Shown: positions 46,575 through 57,879, numbered from the stretch's first letter. The stretch is DNA of 64,000 nucleotides from Blepharisma stoltei (GCA_914767885.1 CAJZBQ010000008.1:264810-328809); one strand, 5' to 3'. Program-made: numbers and translations. Notes: generated by a model from the letters alone, not told the origin.

Positions 46575-46776
46575 TATAGGCATTTCGCCTAAATTGTCCG
46601 ATATGGGCCGAAAGTTGAGAGCACTTTCTCTCAAGTTGGTTTGACCAACTTAGGTTGGCCAAACCAACAGTAGAGGGAAACTCCTTAACTCTCGGGTTGG
46701 TTTGGCTAAACTAACGTGAGAGGAAACGCTCTTAACTTTCAGCCCATATCGGACAATAAAGGCGAAATGCCTATAC
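46575..46776 (+). mobile_element. TA-bounded palindromic IES-like element, 202 bp
   Basis: Ends GTATAGGCATTTCGCC and GGCGAAATGCCTATAC are perfect inverted repeats; pairing continues inward (TTGTCCGATATGGGC with GCCCATATCGGACAA; AGTTGAGAGCA with related bases), with inner GGTTGGTTTG-type repeats. Excision at TA gives LGEV-SSITDP in frame. Confidence 0.85.
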
Positions 46777-47748
46777 TATCGTCGATAACAGATCCCTATC
46801 CTTTTTTAAATCTGGAAAATTAAGAAAACTAAGAGACTTGCTTGCTAGAGAAGATCCTATGGTAAATTATATTTAGTTTGGCGGAAGCACTTATAATGAC
46901 TGCAAAAAATTATATGTTATTATCGTAAATTTATTTATGGAACTTACCAAAAATAGCATGTTTTTAATAAACAAAAATGAAGCTGTAGTTTGTGAAAATA
47001 ACCACAGGAAAGAATTATCTGAGCCTCAAGTGTTTTTAACTATACCTGATAATGAATTAGGCATCAAAGATTGATTAAATCAGCTCGAAAATGACCAAAA
47101 ATTATATAAAGGAGATGATAATTTATTTTGTGAAGATTGTGGGCATAGATCTGATTCAGATATCGTGACAAAAAGCATTAAAGCTCACGAAATTTTAGCT
47201 TTATGTAATGCCAAAAGTAAAAACTCGATTGGAAATATTCCTAATCGTGTTTCCTTAGGCCAAAGTCAGTATGAAATATTTGGAATAATTTCATACAGCG
47301 AAAAACACTACATAGCTTATACAAGAGAAGAGGGAATTTGAAATGAGTATAATGATCAGGAAGTCAGAGAAAACAAGTCTCCAAACCCCAAAACTAGCTA
47401 TATGCTGTTTTATAGAAAAACTTACCATTAATTAGCTTTTTATTTATCAATTTTTTGGAATAAATTATCATTATTTAATTTAAATTATTATTTAGTGTAA
47501 GCAAAATTGATAGTAAATAATTTTTTATCGTCAAAATCAATAATTATTATGATTTACAATTCACTGTAAAAAGTCATTTTTGAAGAATCCTAACAGCTAA
47601 ACTTTTTAATTTTGGCTACTTGCAGAAATTGTGTATCCTCACAGGTCTTCCTGGCCTGGCTCATTAAAGATTCATTAGAATCTTATAGCTAAAATAGTCT
47701 AAAAATGTTTTTACATGCATTTTTTATAGAATCAAAAATATAAATAAA

Positions 47749-50046
47749 ATGTCAGACGCTGCCTTATGAAATTTAAAAGCTACTCTATTAATAGTGAGCT
47801 CTTTGACAAGATATGTAGACCTTAGGTTTCCTTATTTATTATGGCCATTTGTAGATCAAGTCTTAAATAATTTAGAGGAAGGTCTTGAACAATATAAAAA
47901 TTTCTTAAATCCTTTATCCAGGAATCTTGAAGAAATTTTAGCTTGAAACAGATGAGCCATCTCTTGCAAAAATATAGATTTAAGTTTAATGAAATTCTCT
48001 AGCATATTGAATGCCTTTAAGTCTTCATTCTTGAGGTTCAGCTACGATAACAACTCTGAATAACGGCAGGTGGACCGGCCTAACCGTCGAACTGTAAAAG
48101 TTATCAAGCCTGTTCAGGCTTCTCTAGTCTGTGCCAGCCTCAGCACAGACCACATCTCTTAAGCCAAAGCTCTCAAGAAGTTAGACTTCTCTCACTGAGC
48201 TCGGTTTATGAACCCGGTCTGGTGGATCAGGACTAGGGACCCATCCCTAACTGCCATTTTAAATATTGTATATAGAGATTATTAAATTTAAAGATACAAG
48301 AGAGACTTCCTTGTGGAGAGATATTAATAATAAAAAGTTATTCTCAAAATGTTTCAGCTGTAGTCAAAGAAGCTCAATATACGTATTTTCTTGTATCTGC
48401 TCTTTCATGCAATGGCAACATTGTATATATTTGAAAAGATGGAGCTTGGAAACGAGAAAGCTCTGACTCTTCTTATTCTAATAGTTTTTATGAGCTTTAC
48501 TATTTTTACTATTGCAAAATTACTCCAAAATCTATTTCTAAATTATTGCGATTGGACGATGTTTGCAATACAAATGATAACTTATTTCAAGTAATGATAA
48601 AAATATGAAATTTTACTAAAGAAAGCAAAAATATATTTGATTTTGATGAAGAAATAGAGGCTAGAATGAAATATAGCGGAATAATCGAAAAAATTAATAA
48701 AGAAAAAGAGGATGCTCAAGCAGAAATAGCAAGATTAGAATCAAATAACAAAAATTTAGAATCAGATATTAAAAAATATAAAGAATATATAGAGGAATAT
48801 ATAGAGGAATATCAAAGAAATGAAAACAATTTAAAAAATTTGAATTACTCTTGGGAAGAAAAGTGCAAATCGCTTGATAATGAGCATCAAAAGCTCACGA
48901 AAATGACTAAAGAAAAAGAAGAGAGCAGCAATGAAGCTATCAAGCTACTTAATCAAAAAATTATTGATTTGCAAAATGAAAAAAATATTTTAGAAGCTGA
49001 AAATTTTTATCTTAAAAATTCTCTTTCAGAAAAAGAAAATCTCCTACAAAAAGCATCAGATGAGCACCACAAAATCTCTGAAAAATATAATATTTTGCAA
49101 GAAAAATGCAAAAATCTTAAAGAAAAACTAAATAAAGCCAATTATTCACAAATACTCTACAACCCAGAAAATGAAATTGTTCAATTACCTCCAAACACAA
49201 AGCACGGGCTGCCTAACCTTGGAAATACCTGCTATTTAAATTCTCTTCTGCAGATTTTTGCAAGTACTCCTCTTTTTGTAAGTAAAATTGCCTCTATTGA
49301 TTCTCCTTTTTGTAATTCTTTGTCATCTCTTTTATCTAATATGCATATTGAAAACAGCTCTAAGACAATCAGCAATTTAACTAGAAATTTCTCAAAAACA
49401 TCTAATGGAGGCTTATTCAAATGTAAAAATTATTTAGATTAAGGAGTACACTCAGCAAGATGTGAAAGAAGTGTTTAACATGATTTTAAGCAAAATTGAA
49501 GAGGAAGGGGGAAGCTTTAATATTTTTTCAATTGTTTTTCATCAGGTTTTCAGCTGCTTGAATCTGCATAAGTCAACTTATGATGATACCCAAACGTTTT
49601 TGATCATTCCTCCTCAGCATAAAAATGCACAAGACAATTATCTTAGAAATCAAAGCTACTATTATAGATCAACACAGTCATTATTTTGTAATGACTGCAA
49701 TAGAAAAATTGATATGAGCATAGAGCTGAAAGGTGTCGATTGGCCAGAATATCTGGTGCTTTATTTCCCAACACCTCCAAATAATATTGTAGAATCCCTC
49801 TGAATTAATAATGAGAATAGCTATGAAATTTATGGAGTTATTTGTTATTATCAAAATGAAGGAAGTTTTCATTATACAGCGTTTACAAAAGACGGAAATA
49901 TATGGAATGAGTATAATGATAAATATGTTGGGACAAAAGCAATAGACCCTCATTTTGTAAATTTGGCATTTTATTCCAAAAAAGTAGTGCTGAGCCAAAA
50001 TATGATAGCTGAAAAGCCCTATCAGTCGCATTTTTATAATTCTTAA
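47749..50046 (+). pseudogene. USP-like gene with insertion and one frameshift
   Basis: Starts MSDAALWNLKATLLIVSSLT, with a family N-terminal region ending in SALSCNGNIVYIWKDGAWK. It is split by a G/C-richer insertion (about 48030-48262) whose borders I cannot place. A coiled coil (48666-49130) is followed by Cys box KHGLPNLGNTCYLNSLLQIF. Near 49402 the A5 run of CAAAAACA carries one base more than the paralogue at 51525, shifting the frame ahead of the 15-nt intron GTAAAAATTATTTAG (49423-49437). After it: YTQQDVKEVFNM, zinc ligands CNDCNR, and His box GSFHYTAFTKDGNIWNEYND; stop 50044. Apart from insertion and shift it has all USP motifs; the homopolymer position makes a read error plausible. 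Confidence 0.68.
48030..48262. mobile_element. G/C-richer insertion in a USP gene, class unknown
   Basis: About 230 bp with about half G+C, very unlike the host gene (for example GGCAGGTGGACCGGCCTAAC and GAACCCGGTCTGGTGGATCA). It lies between two parts of the N-terminal region. No clear target duplication seen. Could be a SINE or the 3' end of a LINE like those at 39.5 and 57.9 kb. Confidence 0.4.
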
Positions 50047-51746
50047 AATAAATATTCGCTATAAGGATTATTATAATTTATTCAATCTAAACTTCAATAT
50101 TTTAATTAATGCTAAAACACTTTTAATTTATTAAATTGTTATTTGTAGAATCCTAATAATATACCAAAATGCAAGATGATATACAATGAAATCTTAGACA
50201 CTGCATGAGCTCTTACTAGCTCTCTTTGACAATTTATCGATTTTCCTCCCAGCACTGAGTCTCAGGACATTAATTATAAGCTTAGAGATAAATATTTTAT
50301 AACAACTAATTACTATTATAAGACAAGAACTTTTTATGAAACTTTGCAAAGTATTAGAAGAAAGTAATTGAATAATTTCTTGTGTTGATGAAAAACTAAT
50401 AAGTATGAGAGTTCAAGATAAACTTCTTTGTGCTGGAGATGAAATATTAATAATAAAAGGCTCTTCAGAAATAAATATATCAGCAATAGCAAAAGAAGGA
50501 CTTAATAGCTATTTTCTTGTAGCAGCGCTCTCATGTGATGGAAGGAGCCTTATCTATTGAAAAGATGGAATATGGAACAACGACTTCGAGAGGCACTTAC
50601 ATGAGAAGAAATGAGCTCTATTATTTTTATTATTGCAAGGCGAATCAAGCAAGAATACATGAATATCTAAGAATTAAGTATTATCCGGCTAATATTCCGG
50701 ACATTACCATGTATTGGAAAATATATGAAAATATAATAGAAGCTGCGAAAGTACATCTGACTACTTCTGCAATAATGGATTGCCAAATAGAGATACCATT
50801 AATGAAGAAAATAAAAATACTTTTGCTGTCGAAAGTAATGAGAAATTGAGGGAAGAAAATGAGAAAAATAAGTTCACCATTGCAAGTTTGGAAGCAAAAA
50901 TAACAGAATTAGAAGGAAAATTAAAAAGCTATCAAAAGCTGCCAAGATCAAATAAACGAATTAGAAAAATCTATAGGGTCTTTAAAATATGATAATGATC
51001 TGCTTAAAAATGAAAATCAAGAGCTTAAACTGAAAGCCAATTTACAATGAAAAAGAAAAAAATGAATATAAACAAATACATAAGACGAACATTGAAGCTA
51101 TTGACCAATTAAAACGAAACCTTAGCGATAAAGAAGATCAAAACAATAAGCTAGAAAAAGACATTAGCATTTCAAATGAAACTCTTACTAATAAAAATAT
51201 CGAACTTCTATGAAGCCATGGAAACAAACAAACTATTACAGGAAAAGCTCAAAGACCTTGAAGAAAAAAATAAAATCAGTAACTCACAAGCACTCTACGA
51301 CCCAGAAAATGAAATAATTAAATTGCTTCCAAACAGAAAGCATGGCTTGCCTAACTTTGGAAACACCTGCTATTTAAATTCTCTTTTGCAGATCTTTGCA
51401 AGCACTCCTCTTTTAGCAAGAAAAGTTGAATCTATAAATTCTCCTTTTTGCAATTCTTTGTATCTGCTTTTAGACAGCATGTTTAAAGATAACAGCTTAA
51501 AAACAATCAGAAATTTAACGCAAGATTTCCGTCAAAATTTAATGGCTACCTATTCAAATGTAAAAAATATTTAGATTGAGGCTTATAATCAGCAAGATGC
51601 TAAAGAAGTATTTAACATGATTTTAAGCAAAATTGAAGAAGATGGGGGGAACCTTGACTTATTCTCTATCGGATTTCATCAGGAATTTATTTGCAAGACC
51701 ATGCTTAAGCATCGATCTGAGTATCATGATATCCAAATATTTCTAA

Positions 51747-52011
51747 TATTCTGCATTGATTGAATGCGATTTTTATTTTTTTTACTTTTAATAATTTTAA
51801 CTCATTATATGGTTTAAAAATTTATTTTTAGCAGGCATATAGAAGTTTCCTATGTTTGGCGCTGTAAGGCCGATAAATTCTGATCGAAATTTATCGGTTG
51901 GTTGCACCAAATCAATGCCTTGGTCGGACCAAAAAGCGATTTGGTCCGACGAACTTGGAAAGCTCCTGGGAAAATGTCTGCGCTTTCAGCGCTATATAGA
52001 GGAAACCTCTA
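51747..52011 (+). mobile_element. TA-bounded IES-like segment with inner inverted repeats, 265 bp
   Basis: Splits IQIFLI and IPPCHKDS; excision gives TTTCTAA-TAATTCC, in frame with the paralogue (QTFLIIPPQHKN). Its right two thirds (from about 51838) form a smaller element with inverted ends TATAGAAGTTTCC and GGAAACCTCTATA, and inner GGTCCGAC-type repeats, so it may be one IES inside another. Confidence 0.7.
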
Positions 52012-52120
52012 TAATTCCTCCCTGCCATAAGGATTCGGTTGAAAATTATCTTTATTACTTAGGCACTTATTATAATTCAACGCAAAAGTTAATTTGTAGC
52101 GAATGCAAAAGAGAAGTTAA

Positions 52121-52249
52121 TATATTGATCATGGCTTTTCATTCTAAACTCTAATAAGCCAAATTCTTTTTATTAATAAAAACTAAAGCTTTTTATGTGT
52201 AAAAAATAATGAGGTTCATTTTACAGTTAAGATAAAAGACCCTTTATTA
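52121..52249 (+). mobile_element. TA-bounded IES-like segment, 129 bp
   Basis: Excision between TA at 52121 and TA at 52250 gives CKREV-NTSIQLKKVDWPDY, matching NRKIDMSIELKGVDWPEY of the sister gene. Confidence 0.8.
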
Positions 52250-52550
52250 TACAAGCATTCAACTGAAAAAGGTTGATTGGCCAGACTATCTGATACTTTA
52301 TTTTCCCACTCCTCCTGATAGAATCACAGATAGTATTAGAATTAATTATGAAATTATATATGAAATGTATGGAGCTATTTGTTATTATCAAGATGAAGGC
52401 TCTTTTCATTATACAGCATTTACAAGAGATGAAAATGAATGGAATGAATACAATGATGAGCATGTTGAAACAAAAAAAATAGATCCTCACGTTATAAACT
52501 TGGCATTTTACTGCAGAAAAACATATTCACGACCAATTTATAGTCGTTAA

Positions 52551-52929
52551 AATAATCTTAATTCTGAATAAAAATTATTTTAATTCATATCTGGATGCAA
52601 ATTCGTAATTGAGAATTTCCGTTTATAAATTGGTTAAAGTGGTAATTTTATATATAATTCAGAAATTTATTAAATATATAGGTAAAGGCTTAGTTAAAAC
52701 CTATAAATAGCAATCTTAGCTAGAGTTAATATAAAAAAGTGCAAAAATTTTCAAAAATAAATCCTTTTATTTTATTTTCTCACGCCAAATTCTTATTATG
52801 TAAATAATATACCATAATAACAGATTTATCACTTTCTCATGCAGAGGAGCCTATTTTATAATGTGTTTAAAAAATAAAGAATCAAAACAATAATTTATGC
52901 AGGATTGGCAGTAAAAATATTATATAGGT
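52551..52929. other. Short AT-rich intergenic, convergent genes
   Basis: About 380 bp between the 3' ends of two USP-like loci. AT-rich, nothing recognisable. Confidence 0.4.
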
Positions 52930-54868
52930 ATATAATATACAAAAAATGATCAGTTCATTTTTATTTTGCATTTTTCACAATATAATTGATTATCGCCAAA
53001 AAATCCTATGGCTTTTTTAATTCTGCTAAAAATTCTTGTATAGAGTAGAATTTTTTACTGGGAATTGTAATAAAAAGGTTTGCTTCAGGTACTTTTGCAA
53101 TGTGATTACAAACATGACAATTCAAAGTTTGCTGATATAAGGTTGTAAATAAAGGATCTACATAAGTTAAATCTGATAATTTTCCTATGAGGATGACCAT
53201 TAATTCTTTAGAGTCCTGCTGAGTAAAATTTCCAAGCTATATAAAGATTACCCAAGGGAATTCTGCATCAAGTTGATATTTAAAAGAACTTACAAGCTTT
53301 TGAGTATCATTAGACCTAGGATTTCTAATACTCAATAATAGAGACGATAAAGTAGAAAATAATCCATATTCCAAAGTCTGGATTTTTTCATAAAATTCAT
53401 TATTGCTTGCAAGTACTTGGAGGAGGGAATTAAGATAGCATGTATTTCCTATATTAGGATCTGATTTTTTCTTGTCAAAAATTAATGGATAGTTTATAAC
53501 TGGGGGTGGTCTTATTGGTTCAATTTTTTCTATTATAAATTTGATCTGAGATTGAAGATTTTGGTTATCTTGCATTAAGATTTGGATTTCTTGCTTTAGA
53601 TTTTGAATTTTAGTCTTGTGCTTTTTAGATTTTGCCTGTAGAATTGCATTATCTGCCTGTATAGTTGCATTATATGCTTCTGAAGATTGATATTTATCTA
53701 TTATCTTATATTCGTTTAATAATTTATCTTTTTCTTCTGCTTTTATAGATACAGATAGAGGCACTGAAATTGGCTTTAATCACTTTTTTGTACCTATTAT
53801 TGCTTTAAAAGAAAACTTTTCGTTATCATCCTTTTCATTATCAAGGTCATTGATTTTTGTATAAACATAAATCGTTACTTCGCTGGGAATTAGTTTTTTT
53901 TTACCGTTTGGGTTTTCACTGAGATTTTTTCATTTATCTTCAAATTTGCAATACAACTTTCTCTGTCCATTGTAGGTTAAAACTGCTGTTAATAAATAAA
54001 CGATTCTATTGCCTTCAAAATAAGGAAATGGTTTTTCCTTGCTTAATCTTTTGAATGTTTTTTCTTCGCTCCCCCCCTCCGTGAGTGAACAAAAAAATTT
54101 TGTTCACTCACGGAGGGAGGTAATTATATTTTTTTTAAAAAAATTTTTTTTCGAAACTTAAAAAATCCTAATTCGCAAAAATTGGAAAGCAAATATTAAT
54201 TTAATTTATAAAAAATTTATGTTTTAAAGAGCAATTCGTTTAAAATTAAATAGAATTAGCTCGAGATTTCATTATACTAATTATCATTTATATATCAAAA
54301 ATTTTTTCCATAAAAAATTTTTCTATTAAAAAAAATTTTTGTTCACTCACAGAGGGTGGGTTTTCGGGCAAAAAATAGGGATTTTTCTAATGGTTTTGTT
54401 CACTCACGGAGGGGGGGGGGAGTTAGAATTATTTGTTCAAAAAATGATTTTTCTTCGTCTTTTTGAGGAAGATACTTTATGCTGAGAGATCTATATTGGT
54501 CTCTTTCGAAGTATTCTAGAATATATTGGTTAGAAATATCCTCAAAAATTTTTGTCATTAAAAATTCATTGGTAAATGACAAAAAATCTTGATTTGATTC
54601 ATAATTTCTTAAGAAAGTGCCTATTTCTGAATGTGGATCTATGCCTTGACAAGCCTTATTGCACAAAAGGATATTGATAATTGCCTTCTCAGCTAATGAA
54701 AGGGGATTTCCTTCCTTAATCGTAGATTTATTATAAATTTGGGCTATTTTTAGATTCCATAAATTATAAAGGTATAGAAATATGAAATTTATATTTCTAA
54801 GGCAACTTATCAATTGTTCAGACTTATTACAATGATGAGTTCAAAAATTTATTCACAAATTCCATTAT
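52930..54868 (-). pseudogene. USP-like gene, C-terminally truncated
   Basis: Minus strand. The N-terminal region is on the far side of a MITE (LAEKAIINILLCNKACQGID ... FFEQIIL), then EEKTFKRLSKEKPFPYFEGN, a coiled coil (IQNLKQEIQILMQDNQN), and a Cys box with a changed lead: KKSDPNIGNTCYLNSLLQVL. A 15-nt intron GTAATCTTTATATAG (53237-53251) precedes LGNFTQQDSKELMV. CHVCN and CEKCK zinc ligands follow after a one-base shift in an A6 run near 53012. The sequence then ends near 52930 without any His box. The start is also frame-shifted (ATG near 54868). Lacking His and Asp, it cannot be an active protease. Confidence 0.68.
54069..54425 (-). mobile_element. Hairpin MITE copy 11, reverse orientation
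   Basis: Left-end hairpin GTGAGTGAACAAAAAAATTTTGTTCACTCAC, right end with the two CTCACGGAGG motifs and a ten-base G tract followed by TTA. The left flank TCG replaces the expected T-N-A copy, so the duplication has mutated. Inside the N-terminal part of the minus-strand USP locus. Confidence 0.85.
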
Positions 54869-54892
54869 TTTAATTTTAAACATAAATTTATC

Positions 54893-55141
54893 TTAAAACC
54901 CTCCCTTCATCTGCTGTAGCACACGAATAACGCAGTTATTAGTAAATCTTAATTGTTCCAAAGTAGCAGTTCCTTGAGTGACTACACTCAAATACTTATT
55001 CCCAAAAATCACACTTAATTCACCACCTCCAAACATTTGCGCAAATTGGTTGTGAAGCTGAGCATAAGTCCACGAGCTGTTTACTTGTATTGTGCGCTGC
55101 TGGCCGTTCATATCTTCTACTCTTATTGTCAAGTTCGACAT
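54893..55141 (-). CDS. Ubiquitin-like protein with C-terminal Gly-Gly-Phe
   Basis: An 82-residue protein with the ubiquitin fold pattern: strand 1 LTIRVEDMNG, strand 2 RTIQVNSSWTYAQL leading into the helix LHNQFAQMFGG, strand 3 ELSVIFGNKYLS (compare ubiquitin's LIFAGKQL), TATLEQLRFTNN (the TLxDYNIxxx loop) and strand 5 CVIRVLQQMKGGF. The terminal GG followed by one residue is the layout of conjugated modifiers that need a protease to expose GG. It is a divergent member, close to neither ubiquitin nor SUMO by eye; a non-conjugated Ubl is possible. The ATG at 55141 directly precedes strand 1. It lies inside a cluster of USP-like genes, which could make one of them its processing or removal enzyme. 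No introns or insertions. Confidence 0.75.
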   Translation of the reverse strand: MSNLTIRVEDMNGQQRTIQVNSSWTYAQLHNQFAQMFGGGELSVIFGNKYLSVVTQGTATLEQLRFTNNCVIRVLQQMKGGF

Positions 55142-55284
55142 TTTATAATTATAAGAAACTGAGATTTGTGAAAATAATTGTAGAATCTTAATGAAATAAG
55201 TACTTTTATAAAGTAAATAAGGAAAAGATAATTATTAAAATGAGAAAACTGCAAATAAGGGCAGCAGTAGAATTATTAAAGAAT

Positions 55285-55455
55285 TAGAACTATATGGATT
55301 AATATCTAGTATGCAAATTCGTGATGGGCATTATTTGGAATAAGCACGGAATACTAAAAATTGGACTGAGTATAGTCATAAAGGTGTAGTAAATCTAGTG
55401 GCGGCAGAATTGATATAGCAAATGGATATTTTGCCTTTTATATAAGAGCAGGGGA
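55285..55455 (+). pseudogene. USP C-terminal (His-box) fragment
   Basis: ELYGLISSMQIRDGHYLE, then TAA, then ARNTKNWTEYSHKGVVNL: the LYGxI...GHYxAYxRxxxxWxEY region of a USP with a stop where Ala-Tyr should be. No other part of the gene is present. Confidence 0.6.
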
Positions 55456-55620
55456 TCGCAATAAGGATAATGATTATTAAAGAAAAACAATTTCACAAAT
55501 ATTAATTTTATCTAAGGAGTTATAAATTGAAAAGTAATCCAGAAGATATGCAGAGATAAATTTTATAAATTAATCTAGCTATATCATTTATTTTATTTAG
55601 GATTCTATAATAATATTAAT

Positions 55621-57175
55621 ATGGTTTTTGGACTCTTAAGAGTTGTAAGCGGTAGGCTCTTGAAAGGTCCAGCTGATAACATCTTGAAACTTGCATACTT
55701 CTCTTTGTGATTCTCGCTCACTATAGCCTTAATTGTTTATAAAAAAGCATTTCCAAATTCTAAAAATATAAAACAAAGACAGCAGGACAAAGAAAAATCA
55801 ATAACATCCAGAATTGTTGATGTATCAAAAAACAATAAATTCTTTGAGGTCTTCAATTTATATCAGATAACCACGTGCGCAAAAATCGCTGAAAATCTTA
55901 AAAACGAATCAATAAACAGATTTGAAATCACTTCTTTTTCCCCCATTCTACTGGGAAAGCCTGGAACTAATGCCATAGTAAGGGCAGAAAATAGAAATTG
56001 ATATGATAAAATAAAAAATGATAAAATTCCAGTCTTTATTGGATGGGAAGTTGAAAAGGAAGCATTAGATTGTTTTAAAACTCAAATTTTATTACGAAAT
56101 AAGCCAGGAATAATTATTCTATTTTATAAAAACAATGAAGCTGCCATTAAAGAAGAACAAAATTTACTATGGATTACGTCAAATTTAGATTCTGAGTGCA
56201 ATGATATTGAAATCGAATTCAATAAAATTATTGAAATAGCAATTAATTGGGCAGAAAGTAGGAATTACCAATTGGAGCAAAAATTACTCCAAGGATTGCC
56301 TAATATTGGAAATACTTGCTATATGAATTCGTTAATCCAAGTATTCTCAATTATGCCTGAACTTTATGAAATCATTAGCTCCATAAATTTGCCTCTATTT
56401 CAGCCTCTCAAAAATATACTCTTAGCATTGAAAATGAGAAATGATAATTTTAATTACAGATATTACCTGGAAAAATTTCAAACCCAAATTATCGAAAACT
56501 TTCATATGGTAGGTATCATTTATTTAGTTTACAGCCCATAGTCAGCATGATACTAAAGAGCTATTTAATGTTTTTATAGATTATATAATATCAAAATTTA
56601 GAGAGCACCAAGATAAATTTACAATTTTTATCACTAAAAAATTTTATTGTAAAGAAGGCCATCATCATCTTGCAGAGAAAAAGGAAAGTCAGCTGTTTTT
56701 AATCATCCCTAAAAATTATCTTGCAGATATTGATAGTTATGTAAAAAGGAATCATTATTTTAATAATGAAAATCAAATTTGGTGCGAAATTTGTGGGAAA
56801 TGAGAGATATGCAATTAAAAGTTGAAAATGTGGACTATCCTTTGAATCTGACTATTTATGTTCCTGGAAATGGATCGATTGGGAAGCTGGATCATCAAAT
56901 TAAACTGAATATTGACAATTATAGATTATATGCAATTATTTGTCACGCAGGAAGTATACATACAAGGCATTAATTGCATCAAATAATAATATTTTATATA
57001 TAATAAAATTAAAACTATAAATTGAGTAATTGATTTAATATTGTATAATTTATTTGGTCACTATTGGGCATATTTACTTATAGATGGCAAATGAATTGAA
57101 TGTAATGACAGCATTGTACGTGAAAGCCCACCCAATTTATCAAACTGCTATATGCTCTTTTATTCTAAGAATTAA
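55621..57175 (+). CDS. USP-family protein with N-terminal membrane segment
   Basis: Starts MVFGLLRVVSGRLLKGPADN, with a membrane segment LAYFSLWFSLTIALIVY (residues about 27-43; TGA=Trp). A region of about 170 residues follows without coiled coil, then Cys box LLQGLPNIGNTCYMNSLIQVF. The intron at 56509-56527 appears to be 19 nt (GTAGGTATCATTTATTTAG): only this joins NFHM to FTAHSQHDTKELFN in frame. Zinc ligands CKEGH and CEICGK are seen; a one-base shift occurs right after CGK (near 56802) before RDMQLKVENVDYP. A 94-bp TA-bounded segment (56957-57050) separates HAGS from IFGHYWAYLLIDGKWIECND; excision restores the His box. Stop 57173. Membrane-anchored USP-like protein, related in layout to the gene at 38907; one apparent frameshift leaves its activity uncertain. 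Confidence 0.7.
56957..57050 (+). mobile_element. TA-bounded IES-like segment, 94 bp
   Basis: Excision between TA of AGTATACAT and TA of AATTTATTTGG gives HAGSIFGHYWAYLL, completing the catalytic His box. In-frame TAA lies inside the segment, so without removal the protein would lack it. Confidence 0.8.
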
Positions 57176-57879
57176 TTAAGCCTCACAATTAGCTTTTATT
57201 TAAAATTTAAAGTTTTATTAATATATCTTATGACCTATGAGCTTATAAAAAACGCAAGATAGCACGAACTGAAATCTGGCTGCCAAATCTTCGAGTTATT
57301 ATCTATTCTACATCAAATTAATAAAGCTACTCTGTATTTCTATAATAAACTATGAAATCACCGATATAGATCTTATATTAAAAAGTATAAATATTCTCTC
57401 CATGCACATCCATCTTTTGTATATGCGACATATTTCTTCACGTTTTCTATCTGATAAAGACATTTGATTGCTCCATATATTTCATATTTTGATTCCATAT
57501 AATTAAATTCTTCAGGAAGAATATATTGATTTTCCATTGGCAATTTTAATATTAAAAATGATCCCGCTTCAATGTGTTCTACTGTTCTGCTCACCAATTT
57601 AGTTTGATTGCAAATACTGCAAAATTCTTCACATCAAATAGTTGTTTTTATATTTTGATCAATTTCTTCGTGAATTGGTTTATTTGTAAAATTCATAAAC
57701 TCAATTACATTTATATAGTCATTTTTTATATTTTCATGCCCAACTCCACAATTAACTCTTGTCGTTAATATAATGTATGCTCTCTTTTAGAGAATTCTTA
57801 TGAAAAATGCCTCAAAAATGATTATTCTATGAAAAAGAATATTTTTGAAATCAAATTTGGTGAATTTTAGCACTATTTC

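Larger units (their letters stand above)
44526..47431 (+). pseudogene. USP-like paralogue of the 41419 gene, with three insertions and one frameshift
   Basis: Starts MSEELINTVYILATISQHIE. A MITE (44662-45040) splits ESL/RELGYLTG; removal at TTA restores the frame. Then KHGEEWKSCSS, coiled coil, and Cys box KYGLVNIGNSCHLNSVLQIF (Cys kept, next Tyr is His). At 46224-46545 a 322-bp insertion with a 9-bp direct repeat AAACATTGA interrupts NIEN; at 46575-46776 a TA-bounded palindrome interrupts LGEV/SSITDP. Both are frame-restoring when removed. A one-base loss in a T6 run near 46804 shifts the frame. A 15-nt intron GTAAATTATATTTAG follows at 46861. CEDCGH and His box SEKHYIAYTREEGIWNEYND are intact; stop 47429. 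Only the T-run shift prevents a full protein, so sequencing error remains possible. Confidence 0.75.
50169..52550 (+). pseudogene. USP-like paralogue with many frameshifts
   Basis: A sister of the 47749 gene, tandem and same strand (start MQDDIQWNLR). Recognisable blocks appear in changing frames: SNWIISCVDEKLIS, AALSCDGRSLIYWKDGIW, NELYYFYYCK, coiled coil, then Cys box KHGLPNFGNTCYLNSLLQIF, intron GTAAAAAATATTTAG (51560-51574), YNQQDAKEVFNM, His box GSFHYTAFTRDENEWNEYND, TAA at 52548. I count at least five one-base shifts before the Cys box. Two TA-bounded insertions (51747-52011 and 52121-52249) join cleanly in the catalytic part. The N-terminal half is decayed while the catalytic half is well kept, as if a recent gene conversion had refreshed the 3' part. 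Confidence 0.75.

Noticed and set aside
48030-48262. tRNA or tRNA-derived SINE in the G/C-richer block
   Set aside because: I could not find A- and B-box promoter motifs with proper spacing or a cloverleaf; left as unclassified insertion.
50390-51220. Programmed ribosomal frameshifting, as in Euplotes
   Set aside because: Shifts occur at varied sequences, in both directions, and not at AAA-TAA type sites; neighbouring genes do not need them.
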